Assembly (NCBI RefSeq): GCF_042643245.1
Contig: NZ_JBHRSK010000008.1
Coordinates: 1 to 64,000, forward strand
Source of the DNA: Acidimangrovimonas pyrenivorans
Lineage (GTDB): Bacteria; Pseudomonadota; Alphaproteobacteria; Rhodobacterales; Rhodobacteraceae
Direction: 5' to 3'
Length of the DNA stretch: 64,000 nt
A program made the translations under genes and the position numbers. Under the pieces are notes generated by a model that ran no database searches, was not told the DNA's origin, and was given only the letters and a program-made list of their open reading frames with translations. Below are positions 62,909 through 64,000 of the stretch, piece by piece (position 1 is the first letter of the stretch; every line of letters starts with the position of its first letter).

Positions 62909-63856
62909 TCATGCCCGTCTCCGCAGCCGCGGGTCGACGACGGCATAGGCGATGTCGGTGAGGAAGTTCACCACGATCACGGCGGCGACCAGCAGCATCA
63001 CCACCGACTCGACGACGATCAGGTCGCGCTGGGTGATGCCCTGGAAGATCAGCCGCCCGAGGCCGGGCAGGAAGAAGACGTTCTCGATGATGATCGCCCC
63101 GGCCAGCAGGAACGAGAATTGCAGCCCGAGGATGGTCAGCACCGGGATCAGGGCGTTGCGGAAGGCGTGGCGCCGCACCGCCTGGCCGCCGCTCAAGCCC
63201 TTGGCGCGGGCGGTGCGCAGGTAGTCCTGATGCAGCGCCTCGATCAGCGCCGAGCGCATCACCCGGGCAAGGATCGAGGCCTGCGGCAGGGCGAGGGCGA
63301 TGGCGGGCAGGGTCAGCGCCTTGACGTTGATCCAGAACCCCGCGCTCCAGCCTGGGAAGCCGCCGGCCGAAACCCAGTGCAGCCTGATCGCGAAGACCAG
63401 CACCAGCAGCATCGCGAACCAGAAATTCGGCACCGCGATGCCGAGCTGGGTGACGCCCATCACGGCGACGTCGCTGGCCCGGCCGCGGCGGGCGGCGGCC
63501 AGCATGCCGGCGGGCAGGGCGATCAGGGTCGACAGCGCCATCGCGTAGAGGGTCAGCGGCCCCGAGATCTGCGCCCGCTCGGCCACCAGCTCGGCCACCG
63601 GCACGCGATAGGTGTAGGAGATGCCGAAATCGCCGCTCAGCATGCCGCCGGCCCAGTGCAGGTAGCGCGCCAGCAGCGGGCCGTTGAGGCCGAGCTGGTC
63701 GCGCAGGGCGGCGACGGTATCGGGGCTGGCATTCATCCCCAGCATGAACGAGGCCGGATCGCCGGGGATCACCTGGATCACCGCGAAGATCACGAGGCTC
63801 GCCACCACCAGGCTGAGCGCCAGCGAAATCAGCCGTGAGATCAGGTAGCGCAGCAT
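62909..63856 (-). CDS. Peptide-type ABC transporter permease (DppB-like)
   Basis: A 315-residue permease starting MLRYLISRLISLALSLVVAS, with IQVIPGDPASFMLGMNASPD and the coupling motif YLRTARAKGLSGGQAVRRHA. It is the first gene of the operon inside the window; the periplasmic binding protein gene is probably beyond the right edge or elsewhere. The 144 nt upstream (63857-64000) hold no further gene and no firm promoter. Confidence 0.89.
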   Translation of the reverse strand: MLRYLISRLISLALSLVVASLVIFAVIQVIPGDPASFMLGMNASPDTVAALRDQLGLNGPLLARYLHWAGGMLSGDFGISYTYRVPVAELVAERAQISGPLTLYAMALSTLIALPAGMLAAARRGRASDVAVMGVTQLGIAVPNFWFAMLLVLVFAIRLHWVSAGGFPGWSAGFWINVKALTLPAIALALPQASILARVMRSALIEALHQDYLRTARAKGLSGGQAVRRHAFRNALIPVLTILGLQFSFLLAGAIIIENVFFLPGLGRLIFQGITQRDLIVVESVVMLLVAAVIVVNFLTDIAYAVVDPRLRRRA

Positions 63857-64000
63857 CTGGACCCCTTTCCGAAGGTGGAGCGTAGGCTGCGGAAATGGTG
63901 CGGTAAAGAGGCGGGGCGTGGCGAAAGGCGCTGCCGCAGGGCCGGTTTGGGGCCGGCCTTGACGATCCGGGCCATGGCCGGATAACTCCGCCCACGCTGT

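Noticed and set aside
63959..63987. TTGACG followed by ATAACT near the right edge as a rightward promoter
   Set aside because: The gene it would serve is outside the window, and the -10 match is weak.

Overview
The window is GC-rich, densely packed DNA of a Rhodobacteraceae-type alphaproteobacterium. The evidence is the tuf-S10-spc-alpha ribosomal order without rpsD before rpoA, a glutamate-class bztABCD transporter, an ATP12 assembly factor, a MipZ division ATPase, and candidate promoters whose -10 elements lack the last T. The species was not identified.

Positions 1-16318 hold the end of tuf and then rpsJ-rplCDW-rplB-rpsS-rplV-rpsC-rplP-rpmC-rpsQ-rplNXE-rpsNH-rplFR-rpsE-rpmD-rplO-secY-adk-rpsMK-rpoA-rplQ. 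This usually continuous run is broken by terminator hairpins after rplW, rplP, rpmD, rpsK and rplQ, several followed at once by a candidate promoter. Two unrecognised genes sit in the breaks: 2222-2800 on the plus strand, and an AT-rich minus-strand gene at 10223-10624. Housekeeping genes follow to 22144: a Do-like periplasmic protease, rarA, crcB, an RluC-type pseudouridine synthase, a HAD phosphatase and an ATP12 chaperone. The bztABCD amino-acid importer occupies 22372-26886.

Positions 26962-47557 form a catabolic island of about 20 kb. A LysR gene diverges from a plus-strand train of two blocks. Block A is an orphan molybdenum-hydroxylase large subunit, a DHDPS-family lyase, a 3-hydroxyanthranilate 3,4-dioxygenase, a five-gene branched-chain-type ABC importer, an aspartate dehydrogenase, a CoxG-like protein and a formamidase-type hydrolase. 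Block B is a fused flavin monooxygenase/Old-Yellow-Enzyme protein of the 2-aminobenzoyl-CoA monooxygenase/reductase type, an SDR, a MarR regulator, an enoyl-CoA hydratase, an acyl-CoA dehydrogenase, a RidA protein, a 2-aminobenzoate-CoA ligase, tryptophan 2,3-dioxygenase and a thioesterase. Together they suggest import of an aromatic compound, tryptophan ring opening, and CoA-dependent anthranilate degradation. A near-identical 14-bp motif precedes both the importer and block B, which suggests shared control. The role of block A is the most open question in the window.

Positions 47709-54198 hold a doubtful small ORF, mipZ, a MarR gene preceded by a short SDR remnant, and a 1496-residue secreted RTX/subtilase/P-domain protein. 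That protein has Glu where the catalytic Asp is expected, and a perfect FNR-type box lies upstream. Positions 54211-64000 hold a succinate-semialdehyde-type dehydrogenase, a second formamidase-like hydrolase, a P1-family peptidase, and a minus-strand operon that couples a peptide-type ABC importer (binding protein not in view) to an aldehyde dehydrogenase, a small transglutaminase-fold protein and an SDR. No tRNA, rRNA, CRISPR array, insertion sequence or prophage was seen.
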